In this document: positions 35,492 to 44,016 of the stretch, piece after piece | Position numbering within the stretch: position 1 is the stretch's first letter | Layout: each line of letters begins with the position of its first letter | Assembly (NCBI RefSeq): GCF_001653515.1 | Contig: NZ_LYOY01000040.1 | Span: 434,001-498,000 of the forward strand | Length of the DNA stretch: 64,000 bases | Origin: Streptomyces sp. ERV7 | GTDB lineage: Bacteria; Actinomycetota; Actinomycetes; Streptomycetales; Streptomycetaceae | Direction of reading: 5' to 3' | Made by a program: the position numbers and the translations under genes | Notes under the pieces: model-generated | Seen by the model: only the letters and a program-made list of their open reading frames with translations | Told to the model about the DNA's origin: nothing | Database searches by the model: none

Positions 35492-36775
35492 TCAGGACTC
35501 CAGCAGCAGCTGGCCCACGTACTCGCCCGCGCGCGGGCCGCCGGGCACCGCGAACAGACCGCTCGACTCGTGCCGGATGAACGCCGACAGCGCGTCGCCC
35601 CGGTCGAGCTTTCGCTGCACGGGCACGAACCCCCGCAGCGGATCGGCCTGCCAGGCGACGAACAGCAGGCCCGCGTCCGGCACACCGTCCGCCGAGATCC
35701 CGTCGTGGTACGAGAAGGCGCGCCGCAGCATCGCCGCGCCGCCGTTCTGCTCGGGTGCGGAGATCCGGGCGTGCGCGTCGTCCGGGATGACGATCTTGCC
35801 GTCGGGGCCGAACTTGTCGAGCTGCATCTCGGTGGTCTCGGTACCCCCCGAAAGAGGGGCGCCGTTCGCCTTCCTGCGGCCGATCACCTGCTCCTGCTGG
35901 GCGAGCGGCACCTTCTCCCAGTCGTCCAGGAGCATCCTGATCCGGCGCACCACCGCGTACGAGCCGTTCGCCATCCACGCCGGCTTCCCGCTGTCCGGGA
36001 CGAAGATCCGCTTCTCGAAGTCGGGTTCGGAGGGCTTCGGATTGCCGGTGCCGTCGATCTGGCCCATCAGATTGCGGGCCGTCATCGGCTTCTTCGTGGC
36101 GCCGGGCGTCCGGTTGAAGCCGTTCATCTGCCAGCGCACCCGGGCCGCCGCGCCCGCGTCCTTCTGGAGCGCGCGCAGCGCGTGGAAGGCGACCAGGGCG
36201 TCGTCCGCGCCGATCTGCACCCACAGATCGCCGTTGGAGCGCTTGGCGTCCAGCCGGTCCGAGGAGAAGTCCGGCAGCGGGTCCAGCTCGACCGGGCGCT
36301 GCGCCACCAGGCCCGTACGGTCGAAGAAGGTGCGGCCGAAGCCGAACGTGACCGTGAGCGAGGAGGGGCCCGCGTCCAGCGCGATCCCGGTGTCCATGCC
36401 CGTCGGCTCGCCCGCCATCAGCGCCTTCGCCGTCGCCGACCAGCGCCGCAGCAGCGCCGCCGCCTCCTTGCGCCCGGCGCCGGGGGCGAGGTCGAAGGCG
36501 ATCAGATGGCCGCACGCCTGAACCGGAGTGGCGATCCCCGCTTGGTGTTTCACGTGAAACGCGACCTCGGCCATGCCGACCGAGGACAGCTCGGGGGCTC
36601 CCGATCCGTCCGACTCGACGGCGGCGTGGACCAGTGCCCCGCCTGTCGCGCCCAGCGCGACACCTGCCGCGCCCGCCGCGCCCACCGTGCCGAGCAGGCG
36701 TCGGCGAGTCAGCTCCGCGGGCGCGCCGTCGGTGCCCCTGCTCTCGTTGATCTGGTCCGTCATGTGGTAGGTCAT
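35492..36775 (-). CDS. dtpA: Tat-exported DyP-type haem peroxidase DtpA
   Basis: 427 aa from ATG 36775 (ATG 36763 is also possible). A twin-arginine signal is present (ELTRRRLLGTVGAAGAAGVA). The DyP domain has the GQIDGTGNP motif containing the distal Asp, RTFFDRTGLV, and a late haem-side segment with LFVAWQADPLRGFVPVQ. In Streptomyces lividans the DtpA protein is a Tat substrate needed to mature the copper oxidase GlxA and for morphogenesis. The gene order here, next to CopCD, PCu(A)C and Sco, matches that setting. A parS site at 36547-36560 is translated as FHVKH between the signal and the catalytic domain. Confidence 0.93.
   Translation of the reverse strand: MTYHMTDQINESRGTDGAPAELTRRRLLGTVGAAGAAGVALGATGGALVHAAVESDGSGAPELSSVGMAEVAFHVKHQAGIATPVQACGHLIAFDLAPGAGRKEAAALLRRWSATAKALMAGEPTGMDTGIALDAGPSSLTVTFGFGRTFFDRTGLVAQRPVELDPLPDFSSDRLDAKRSNGDLWVQIGADDALVAFHALRALQKDAGAAARVRWQMNGFNRTPGATKKPMTARNLMGQIDGTGNPKPSEPDFEKRIFVPDSGKPAWMANGSYAVVRRIRMLLDDWEKVPLAQQEQVIGRRKANGAPLSGGTETTEMQLDKFGPDGKIVIPDDAHARISAPEQNGGAAMLRRAFSYHDGISADGVPDAGLLFVAWQADPLRGFVPVQRKLDRGDALSAFIRHESSGLFAVPGGPRAGEYVGQLLLES
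36547..36560. promoter_or_regulatory. parS site inside dtpA
   Basis: Exact GTTTCACGTGAAAC in the coding sequence of the DyP peroxidase gene, giving residues FHVKH in the linker after the Tat signal. It is the outermost parS site in the window, about 20 kb from its nearest neighbour. Confidence 0.92.
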
Positions 36776-36786
36776 CTGGTCCGTAC

Positions 36787-38715
36787 TCAGCCGATCTTGA
36801 TGTTCTTGTCGACGGTGACCTGGTCGATGTCGGAGGTCCGCACGGTCACGGACACCTGCCACTCGCCCGGCATCGGGAGCTGCACACCGCTCGCGCTCCA
36901 GTGTCCCCGAGTGATGCGCTCGGGCTCCACGGGAAGCGGGCCGATCGCCTTGGCGGTGAGGGTGAAGGCGACCTTCAGCTCGGCCGCGTCCATCGGCTTG
37001 GCCTCGGTGTCGTCCGTCCACACATGCATCTCGTTGGCGCCGGTGCGGCCCGGGTCCAGGGTGAGGCGGACCGTGCCCTTGCCGTTCTTGCCGCCGGTGT
37101 CGAAGGGGATGCGGATGCTGATCGGCCGGTCCGGCACGGCCACCTGGGTGGTCGACTGGGCGGCGGCCGCCGCCTCCTGCGTACGCCCCGGCTCGGTCGA
37201 CGACAGGATCGTCGCCACGGCGAGCACCGCCACCGCGACCCCGGCCTCGGCGAGCACCGAGCGCCGCAGGCCCGAGCGCTGCGGGTCGGCGTCGCGGATG
37301 CGCTTCTCGCGCGCGACCGTGATGGCCGTCTGCTGGCGGGCCAGCTGCTGGGCGCGCTTGCGGTCGGCCGGGTTCTTGGCGTCGTCCGGCACGGTCACCG
37401 GCTCCGGCTCCTCGCTGAGCTCCGGCTCGGCCGCCCTCTGCTCGACGACCGTGGCAGCCTCGGCCTCGGGGGCCGCGTGCTCGGAGAGCTGCCCGGTCCA
37501 GCGGCGCGAGATGTACGCGGCGGACAGCAGCACGGCGATCAGCCCGCCCTTGACGAGCAGCAGCTGCCCATAGCCGGTCCCGGTCAGCGCGGACCAGGAG
37601 CCGACCTGGCGCCAGGCCTGGTAGAGGCCGGTGGAGACCAGGACCGCCACGCTCCAGAAGGCGATCCGGGAGAACCTCCGCACCGCCGTCCGCTCCACCG
37701 CGGGCGTCAGATGCAGCGCCACCAGCAGGGTCGCGAGCCCGCCCAGCCAGGTCGCCATGGACAGCAGGTGCACCACCGCGACGGGCATGGCGAGGGCCGT
37801 CTGGATACCGGTGGAGGCGTGCTCGGCGAGCGCCCAGGTGGCGGCGATGCCCGCGGTCACCACGAAGCCGCCGACGGCGAGCCCGAAGGTGAGGTCCTTC
37901 TTCTCCTCGTCCTCGCGCTTGGCGTACGCGCCGAACAGTACGGAGATGAACAGCGCGGCGGCGCTGAGCAGCAGCAGCCGGGAGCTGAGCGCCGCACCCG
38001 ACTTGGTCTGCAGGACCGCCTTGAGCCCGTCGAGGTCGAAGGCGTCCGCGAGCTCCCCGGAGCCGGTGTAGGGGGTGCGCAGCAGCAGCAGCGCGATGGT
38101 GGCCGCGGTCATCGTCAGCCAGCCGCCGACGACGAGCCGCTGCACCGGGCGCACCGAGGCGCCCCGCTGCCAGCAGGCCAGGATGAAGGCGCCGCCGCCG
38201 GTGAAGAGGATGAAGCCGGCGTACGCGGCGTAGCGCATGGTGTCGTACAGCGCGCCGACCAGACCGCCGCCGACGTCCGGGGCGGACAGCGAGACGCTGG
38301 TCTTGGAGGGGGCGCCGATGGAGAACGTGAAGGCGCCCGCGACCGGGTGGCTGTCGGCGGAGACGGCCTGCCAGGCCACGGTGTAGGTGCCCTTGGGCAG
38401 CCCGTCGCGCAGACTCACTCCGTACTTCACGATGGAGCCGCTGCACAGGTTGAGCAGTTCGCCGGTGTCGGCGCGCTTGCCGTTCGGGTCGAGGACCCGG
38501 ATGGACTTGTTGTCCATGGCGACCTGCTCGGAGAACGTGATGTCGACGTCCTCGGGCGCGGAGGCGACCACCGCCCCGTCCTTCGGGTTGGTCGCGGTGA
38601 CCGCGGCGTGCGCCGAGGCGGGGGCCGCGGTCGCGAACACCACGCCGAGCAGGGCGGCCGCGACGAGCAGCAGCCGGGCCAGGGCGGTTCCGAAGCGTGG
38701 GGCGGTGGCCGTCAT
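36787..38715 (-). CDS. CopC-CopD fusion copper transport protein (YcnJ-like)
   Basis: 642 aa. A signal peptide (LLLVAAALLGVVFATAAPAS) is cleaved before HAAVTATNPKDGAVVASAPE, so the mature N-terminal His is the CopC-type copper ligand. The CopC domain spans about 35-130. About eight membrane helices of the CopD domain follow (AGFILFTGGGAFILACWQ, LLSMATWLGGLATLLVAL, FWSVAVLVSTGLYQAWRQ). A cytoplasmic loop and a C-terminal extracytoplasmic beta domain (HVWTDDTEAKPMDAAEL) complete it. Predicted role: copper uptake across the membrane. It ends 12 bp before dtpA. Confidence 0.92.
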   Translation of the reverse strand: MTATAPRFGTALARLLLVAAALLGVVFATAAPASAHAAVTATNPKDGAVVASAPEDVDITFSEQVAMDNKSIRVLDPNGKRADTGELLNLCSGSIVKYGVSLRDGLPKGTYTVAWQAVSADSHPVAGAFTFSIGAPSKTSVSLSAPDVGGGLVGALYDTMRYAAYAGFILFTGGGAFILACWQRGASVRPVQRLVVGGWLTMTAATIALLLLRTPYTGSGELADAFDLDGLKAVLQTKSGAALSSRLLLLSAAALFISVLFGAYAKREDEEKKDLTFGLAVGGFVVTAGIAATWALAEHASTGIQTALAMPVAVVHLLSMATWLGGLATLLVALHLTPAVERTAVRRFSRIAFWSVAVLVSTGLYQAWRQVGSWSALTGTGYGQLLLVKGGLIAVLLSAAYISRRWTGQLSEHAAPEAEAATVVEQRAAEPELSEEPEPVTVPDDAKNPADRKRAQQLARQQTAITVAREKRIRDADPQRSGLRRSVLAEAGVAVAVLAVATILSSTEPGRTQEAAAAAQSTTQVAVPDRPISIRIPFDTGGKNGKGTVRLTLDPGRTGANEMHVWTDDTEAKPMDAAELKVAFTLTAKAIGPLPVEPERITRGHWSASGVQLPMPGEWQVSVTVRTSDIDQVTVDKNIKIG

Positions 38716-38737
38716 CGTCTGTTCAGTCCCTCGTCCC

Positions 38738-39196
38738 TCAGTGGTGCTTCGGGTTGTAGGTGGATTCCTTGACCGGCAGTTCGACCTTGACCGTGCCGAC
38801 CTTCTCGAAGTGCAGCTCGACGGAGACCTTCTCGCCCGGCTTCGGCTTCTTCTTCAGCCCCATGAACATGATGTGGTTGCCACCGCGTTCGAGGTCGAGC
38901 TCGCCGCCGGCCGGGACGTCGAAGGTCTTCACCTCCCGCATCTTCTGGTCCTTGGTCGCGTGCATGGTGACGTCGTCCGAGAGGTCACTGGTGACCTTGG
39001 TCAGCTTGTCCGCGGTCTTGCCGCCGTTCTTCACGACCAGGAAGCCACCGGCCATGTCCGTGCTCATGGGCTCCGGCATGAACGCCTGGCCGATCTTCAG
39101 GTCGGGCTTGCCGTCGGAGCTGTCGGACGAGCAGCCCGCCAGCGCCAGCCCGGCGGTCAGGGCTATGGCGGAGGCGAGGGTGGTGCGGCGGTTCAC
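38738..39196 (-). CDS. ecuC: PCu(A)C copper chaperone, lipoprotein (ECuC)
   Basis: 152 aa from GTG 39196, overlapping the sco stop (GTGA). Lipobox LALAGCS with Cys22 or near. The PCu(A)C copper motif is visible as HIMFMGLKK and VELHF, with upstream Met-containing AFMPEPMSTDMAGGF. It binds Cu(I) outside the membrane and passes it to Sco or oxidase sites. In S. lividans the orthologous extracellular Cu chaperone is called ECuC and works with Sco. Confidence 0.92.
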   Translation of the reverse strand: MNRRTTLASAIALTAGLALAGCSSDSSDGKPDLKIGQAFMPEPMSTDMAGGFLVVKNGGKTADKLTKVTSDLSDDVTMHATKDQKMREVKTFDVPAGGELDLERGGNHIMFMGLKKKPKPGEKVSVELHFEKVGTVKVELPVKESTYNPKHH

Positions 39197-39852
39197 GGGT
39201 TCTCTCCAAGAATGATCTTCGGCAGGTCCTTCGTGTAGTCCTCTGCGGTGGCGGTGTCGCCGTACAGGACGTACCCCTGGTCGGTCTTCGGCGAGAAGGC
39301 GATGACCTGGGCGCCGTGCATGGACACGACCTTCCCGTTCTTGTCCTTCGTCGCCGGGTCGATACCGATGCCGATCGAGCGGGCCCCGGCCTGGATGGTC
39401 GGGAAGTCACCGGTCAGACCGATGAACGACGGGTCCAGCGCCTTGAGCCACTTGCCGAGCGACTCGGGGGTGTCCCGGTCGGGGTCGGTGGTCACGAAGA
39501 CGACCTGGAGCTTGTCCTGGTCGGCCTTGGGCAGCTGCTTCTTGGCGATCGCGATGTTGCCCATCGTCAGCGGGCACACATCGGGGCAGTGGGTGTAGCC
39601 GAAGTAGATGAGGGTCGGCTTGCCCTTGGTCCGCTCACGGAGGTCGAACTTCTTGCCCTGGGTGTCGGTCAGGACGAAGTCCGGCTTGGTGAACGGCCGG
39701 TCGAGCACGGTGCCGGCCTTGTTGCTGGTGTCGGCGGAGACATCGGTGACGGGGCTCGTGGCCTTGTCGTCGTCGCTGCCACCGCACGCGGTCAGGGTGA
39801 GCGCCGCAGCCACCGCGAACGCGATGGCTGCGGGCACGTACTTGGTGCGCAT
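39193..39852 (-). CDS. sco: Sco/SenC copper-binding thioredoxin-like lipoprotein
   Basis: 219 aa from ATG 39852. The lipoprotein signal ends at LTLTACGGS. The Sco motif YTHCPDVCPLTMGNI supplies the CxxxC copper-binding pair, and VVSMHGAQVIAF supplies the third ligand His. Sco delivers copper to the CuA site of aa3-type cytochrome oxidase, and in Streptomyces it also influences development. GTGA-coupled to ecuC. Confidence 0.95.
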   Translation of the reverse strand: MRTKYVPAAIAFAVAAALTLTACGGSDDDKATSPVTDVSADTSNKAGTVLDRPFTKPDFVLTDTQGKKFDLRERTKGKPTLIYFGYTHCPDVCPLTMGNIAIAKKQLPKADQDKLQVVFVTTDPDRDTPESLGKWLKALDPSFIGLTGDFPTIQAGARSIGIGIDPATKDKNGKVVSMHGAQVIAFSPKTDQGYVLYGDTATAEDYTKDLPKIILGENP

Positions 39853-39889
39853 GGGGAAAGTTTCCGGTTGGGGGGAGGACCTGGCGGGA

Positions 39890-40627
39890 TTACGCGGCCC
39901 GGCGGCGCACGGCGAAGGCGCCGAAGGCCACCCCGAGGACGCCGATGACGATGCCCACGACGCCCAGGACACGGGCGGTGTTGTCACTGTCCTTGGAGTC
40001 CGAGGAGGCCTCGGTCTTCTTGCCGTCGTGCCCGGCCATGTCGTCCTTCTTGTCGTCGGACGCGGGCGCGGCGGCACCACCGTGGTGGTCGGCGGAGGCG
40101 GCGGACAGCGTGAGCACCGGCGCCGGGTTCGCCGGCTCCTCGGCGCCCTGCTTCTGCTCCTCGATCCAGCGGACGGTCTCACCGTTGCTGTACGTCTGGA
40201 CGGCCTTGAAGACCAGCTTGTCGGTGTCGGTGGGCAGCGCGCCGATGGAGAGCGGGAACTTCTGGAAGTAGCCCGACTCGATCTTGCCGCCGCTCCAGGT
40301 CACCTTGGTGACGGCCTCGTTGATCTGCTTGCCGTGCACGGTCAGCGGCTTGTCGAGCTTCGACTTGGTGACCTCGACGGTCCAGCCGGGCAGCGCCTGG
40401 GGCTGCACGGACGCCAGCGGGTGGTCGGCCGGGAAGTTGACTTCCAGCTTCACGGTCTGGGCGTCGTCGCGCTCGTTGGGCACCTTGAAGTTGACGACCG
40501 CGTAGCCGCCCTTCGCGGCCGCGCCCTCGGGCTGGACGCTGACGTGCGCGAGGGCCGGGCCGGCCAGCATCAGGACGGACGAGGCGGCGACGGCACCGAC
40601 GACGGCGACACGGCGGGAAACGTTCAT
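39890..40627 (-). CDS. ycnI: YcnI/DUF1775 copper-binding protein, membrane-anchored
   Basis: 245 aa from ATG 40627. After the signal peptide, the mature chain begins HVSVQPEGAAAKGGYAVVNF, so the N-terminal His and a conserved Trp (RWIEEQKQ) match the DUF1775/YcnI copper site. An Asp/Lys/His-rich linker (DHHGGAAAP, DKKDDMAGHDGKK) leads to a C-terminal helix VLGVVGIVIGVLGVAFGAFA with an RRRAA tail. Expected role: extracytoplasmic Cu(II) binding. It sits 37 bp upstream of sco in the copper cluster. Confidence 0.93.
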   Translation of the reverse strand: MNVSRRVAVVGAVAASSVLMLAGPALAHVSVQPEGAAAKGGYAVVNFKVPNERDDAQTVKLEVNFPADHPLASVQPQALPGWTVEVTKSKLDKPLTVHGKQINEAVTKVTWSGGKIESGYFQKFPLSIGALPTDTDKLVFKAVQTYSNGETVRWIEEQKQGAEEPANPAPVLTLSAASADHHGGAAAPASDDKKDDMAGHDGKKTEASSDSKDSDNTARVLGVVGIVIGVLGVAFGAFAVRRRAA

Positions 40628-40744
40628 GGTGGAGACACTCCAGTCAGCAGGAAGACAGGGGGTGACGTCCGGAGCGCGGATGCGCGCGGACTCCACGGAC
40701 CACTCCTGGGACGGGTGTCGTCTGGTCGTACGGAGTGGGCCGCG

Positions 40745-41584
40745 TCAGGCTGCGAGGGCGTACGCCGAAGGCGGCCCGCGCCTGATCACCGAGTGCTGAA
40801 GTGCCTCCCCGGCCGACGGCAGGGGGGTGGCGAGCCGGGCCGGCGGAAGGCTCGGACCGTTCCCGGGCGCCCCCGGCAGCCCGGCCAGCAGAGCCCGTAC
40901 GAAGGCGACGGCGGCGCGCAGCGAGCGGGCGCACGCCCCTTCGGCGGCGGAGGTGGCGGTCTGGGCGGAGAGCCGCACCAGACGGAAGAGCGCGGCCTCG
41001 CCGCGCCGCAGCAGCCAGCCGGTCAGCAGCGCGGCCAGCAGATGGCCGAGGAGCATGGGGAGCGACGGGAGCAGTCCGGCCAGGGCGCTGTGCGTCGAGG
41101 CCGAACCTGCCATTCCGGGCATTCCGGTCATGGGGCCGTGTGCGGGGGAGGCGGCGCCCGAAGGCGGGCGCAGGCCCGCCTCGGTGACGATCCGTCGCGC
41201 GTCCGAGGCCGTCAGCTGGGCCGACGCGGCCGGGCCGCAGACCAGCTTGGCGGCCAGCCGCAGCAGTGAGGTGTCGCCGGTCGCCCCGTTGCCGGAGGCG
41301 GCGGCGGTGTGCTGGCCGATGCCGAACAGCGTGTGCAGGCCGAGCTGTCCGGCGGCGAGGGCGCCCGCGATGGACGGCAGCGCGCGCTCCCGTCCGGCGA
41401 GCGGCGCGGCGGCCGCGAAGACCCCGAGGAACCCGGCGAGCAGCGTCCACCACGGGACCGTCGCACAGGCGGCCAGCACGTGCCCGAGCGCGGACAGCAC
41501 GACACAGACCGCGGCGAAGACCGCGGCCCTCAGCAGCCGGAGACCGGCGCCTGCGTCGGTGTGTCGGGTGTGTCGGGCAGACAT
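40745..41584 (-). CDS. Hypothetical membrane protein at head of copper cluster
   Basis: 279 aa from ATG 41584 (MSARHTRHTDAG). Helices at LLRAAVFAAVCVVLSALGHV, TLLAGFLGVFAAAAPLAG, ALPSIAGALAAGQLGLHTLF and SLPMLLGHLLAALLTGWLLR. A His/Met-containing loop (PAHGPMTGMPGMAGSASTHS) between helices could bind copper, but this is inference. Its position 118 bp upstream of ycnI suggests the same transcript. I do not recognise a named family. The 250 bp upstream of it, shared with a divergent gene, hold its promoter. Confidence 0.75.
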   Translation of the reverse strand: MSARHTRHTDAGAGLRLLRAAVFAAVCVVLSALGHVLAACATVPWWTLLAGFLGVFAAAAPLAGRERALPSIAGALAAGQLGLHTLFGIGQHTAAASGNGATGDTSLLRLAAKLVCGPAASAQLTASDARRIVTEAGLRPPSGAASPAHGPMTGMPGMAGSASTHSALAGLLPSLPMLLGHLLAALLTGWLLRRGEAALFRLVRLSAQTATSAAEGACARSLRAAVAFVRALLAGLPGAPGNGPSLPPARLATPLPSAGEALQHSVIRRGPPSAYALAA

Positions 41585-41834
41585 GGCGGGGTCATCATCG
41601 CACCAGCCTTGGCCGCCCCATACGGCAGGTCCACAAGGTGCCGTATTCCTGTGATGATCACATCCGTACCCGGGTGTCCGGAAACGGACGGGTGCCCGAG
41701 CGCCGTGTCCATACACCGGTACGGGGAGCGCACACATCCGCCGAATGAGCGCTATCACGTCAAGTCCGTGCTTACGAACCAAGGGTTGCGGCAATACGTA
41801 GGGGTATGTCGAGCCGCAGCCAGGAGGCCGGAGC

Positions 41835-42299
41835 ATGAGCATCTGGTGGTCACTCCATTTGCGGCGCGAGGCCGCGAGCGTTCCGCTCGCACGTCGTCTA
41901 CTGCTCGGCACCATGGAGACCGCGGGCGTCGATCCGGACATCTCCTACGACCTGTCGGTCGCACTCGGCGAAGCCTGTGCGAACGCGGTCGAGCACGGTG
42001 GGGACGAAGGTTCCGGCACCTCGGCGGCGTACCGGGTGACCGCGTATCTGGATGGCGAGAAATGCCGTATCGAGGTCGCCGACTCGGGGCCGGGCTTTCC
42101 CGTACGACGAGGCCGTCGCACCGCAGCACGGATGAACAGCACACTGGGTTCCGCCATGGCGGAACACGGCAGAGGACTCTGCCTGATCGAACAGCTCGCC
42201 GACCACGTCCACTTCGGCAACCGGCCGGGCAGAGGCGCCGTGGTGAGCTTCGACAAGATCCTGAAATGGCGGGAAGGCGCCCTGCTCAACGTCTCGTGA
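41835..42299 (+). CDS. Anti-sigma-factor-like ATP-binding protein (HATPase_c_2)
   Basis: 154 aa from ATG 41835, with CAGGAGG upstream. The GHKL ATPase core has the N-box ALGEACANAVEHG, G1 box EVADSGPGFPV and G2 AEHGRGLCLIEQLADHV. This single-domain form is the RsbW/SpoIIAB-like serine kinase type common in Streptomyces, where it controls sigma factors through anti-anti-sigma proteins. No partner is adjacent. A PP2C-type phosphatase lies two genes away and could oppose it, but that is speculation. Confidence 0.9.
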   Translation: MSIWWSLHLRREAASVPLARRLLLGTMETAGVDPDISYDLSVALGEACANAVEHGGDEGSGTSAAYRVTAYLDGEKCRIEVADSGPGFPVRRGRRTAARMNSTLGSAMAEHGRGLCLIEQLADHVHFGNRPGRGAVVSFDKILKWREGALLNVS

Positions 42300-42340
42300 A
42301 GGTGCCGTGCACCGGCCGTCCGGGACGGCGCCACGCCGAC

Positions 42341-42384
42341 GACGAAGCCGGCCGCCCCGCATAAGGGGAGCGGCCGGCTTCGTC
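42341..42384. terminator. Bidirectional hairpin terminator
   Basis: Perfect 15-bp stem GACGAAGCCGGCCGC / GCGGCCGGCTTCGTC with a 14-nt loop, between the convergent ends of the anti-sigma-like gene and the aminopeptidase gene. Confidence 0.9.
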
Positions 42385-42448
42385 ACGGCACTCACGTATA
42401 CGTAGCGACGCACTCGCGCGTACTACGTACGTAGGGGCGCTCCGGGCG

Positions 42449-43915
42449 TCAGCCCTGCTTGACGCGCGCCATCCACGCCTCGACCTCGTCGGCCCGGCGC
42501 GGCAGCGAGGCCGACAGGTTCTCGTGGCCGTCCTCGGTCACCAGGATGTCGTCCTCGATCCGGACGCCGATGCCCCGGTACTCCTCGGGCACGGTCAGGT
42601 CGTCGGCCTGGAAGTAGAGACCCGGCTCGACGGTCAGGCACATGCCCGGCTCCAGGTCGCCCGCGACGTACGTCTCGGTGCGCGCGGCCGCGCAGTCGTG
42701 GACGTCCATGCCGAGCATGTGGCCGGTGCCGTGCAGGGTCCAGCGGCGCTGGAGGCCGAGCTCCAGGACCTTCTCCACGTCCAGGTCGCCGCACAGGCCC
42801 CACTCGACGAGCTTCTCGGCGAGGACGCGCTGGGCGGCGTCGTGGAAGGCGCGGTAGGGGGCGCCCGGCCGGACCGCGGCGATACCGGCCTCCTGGGCCT
42901 CGTACACCGCGTCGTAGATCTTCCGCTGGAGCGGCGAGAAGGTGCCGTTGATCGGCAGGGTGCGCGTGATGTCCGCGGTGTACAGCTCGTCGGTCTCGAC
43001 ACCGGCGTCGAGCAGGAGCAGCTCGCCCGGGCGCACGGCGCCGTCGTTGCGCACCCAGTGCAGGGTGGTGGCGTGCGGGCCGGCCGCGCAGATGGAGCCG
43101 TAGCCGATGTCGTTGCCCTCGACGCGGGCGCGCAGGAAGAACGTTCCCTCGATGTAGCGCTCGCTGGTCGCCTCGGCCTTGTCGAGCACCTTGACGACGT
43201 CCTCGAAGCCGCGCGCGGTGGCGTCGCAGGCCTTGCGCAGCTCGGAGACCTCGAAGGCGTCCTTCACCAGGCGCGCCTCCGACAGGTACTCGCGCAGTTC
43301 CTCGTCGCGCTCGGCGGTGACCTTGTCGGTGAGCGCCGCCTCGATCCCGGCGTCATGGCCGCGCACCTGGCGGACCGGGCCGCTGGCCTCCTTGAGCGCG
43401 GCGGCCAGCTCACGGACGTCCTTGGCCGGGATCCCGAGGAGCTGCTCGGCCTCGGTCAGGGAGTGGCGGCGGCCGACCCACAGCTCGCCCTGGCCGTCCA
43501 GCCAGAACTCGCCGTTCTCCCGGTCGGAGCGCGGCAGCAGGTAGACGGTCGCCCGGTGGCCCTCGCCCTTGGGCTCCAGGACCAGCACGCCGTCCTGGGT
43601 CTGGTCGCCGGTGAGGTACGCGTACTCGGTGGAGGCGCGGAAGCTGTACTCGGTGTCGTTCGAGCGGGTCTTCAGGTTGCCCGCGGGGATCACCAGGCGC
43701 TCACCGGGGAAGCGGCGGGAGAGCGCGGCGCGGCGGTCGGCGGTGTACGCGGCCTGGGCGACGGGCTCCAGTCCGTGCAGCTCGGTGTCGGCCCAGCCGG
43801 ACTTCATGTTCTCGGCCAGCTCGTCGGACACGCCCGGGTACAGGCCGTTCTTGCGCTGCTTGATCGGCTGCTCTTCCGACTCTTCCGGGGTCTCCGGGGT
43901 GAGCTGCTCGGCCAC
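42449..43915 (-). CDS. pepP: Xaa-Pro aminopeptidase (aminopeptidase P)
   Basis: 488 aa from GTG 43915, with GGAGG 8 nt upstream. The N-terminal creatinase-like domain (about 45-220) is followed by the M24B catalytic domain with LLLDAGVETDELYTADITRT (two Asp ligands), GTGHMLGMDVHDC (His ligand), LTVEPGLYF and GIGVRIEDDILVTEDG (Glu ligands). It removes N-terminal residues preceding proline. Cytoplasmic, no signal peptide. Monocistronic. Confidence 0.96.
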   Translation of the reverse strand: MAEQLTPETPEESEEQPIKQRKNGLYPGVSDELAENMKSGWADTELHGLEPVAQAAYTADRRAALSRRFPGERLVIPAGNLKTRSNDTEYSFRASTEYAYLTGDQTQDGVLVLEPKGEGHRATVYLLPRSDRENGEFWLDGQGELWVGRRHSLTEAEQLLGIPAKDVRELAAALKEASGPVRQVRGHDAGIEAALTDKVTAERDEELREYLSEARLVKDAFEVSELRKACDATARGFEDVVKVLDKAEATSERYIEGTFFLRARVEGNDIGYGSICAAGPHATTLHWVRNDGAVRPGELLLLDAGVETDELYTADITRTLPINGTFSPLQRKIYDAVYEAQEAGIAAVRPGAPYRAFHDAAQRVLAEKLVEWGLCGDLDVEKVLELGLQRRWTLHGTGHMLGMDVHDCAAARTETYVAGDLEPGMCLTVEPGLYFQADDLTVPEEYRGIGVRIEDDILVTEDGHENLSASLPRRADEVEAWMARVKQG

Positions 43916-44016
43916 GGTCTGCCTCCACTTAGTACGACATTGGACCTCCGTCCATCGTACGGGCGGGTGGAAAAGGGTCCAGGGCCGTAGGGCCTGTTAC
44001 AGCGCGTAGGCGAGCA

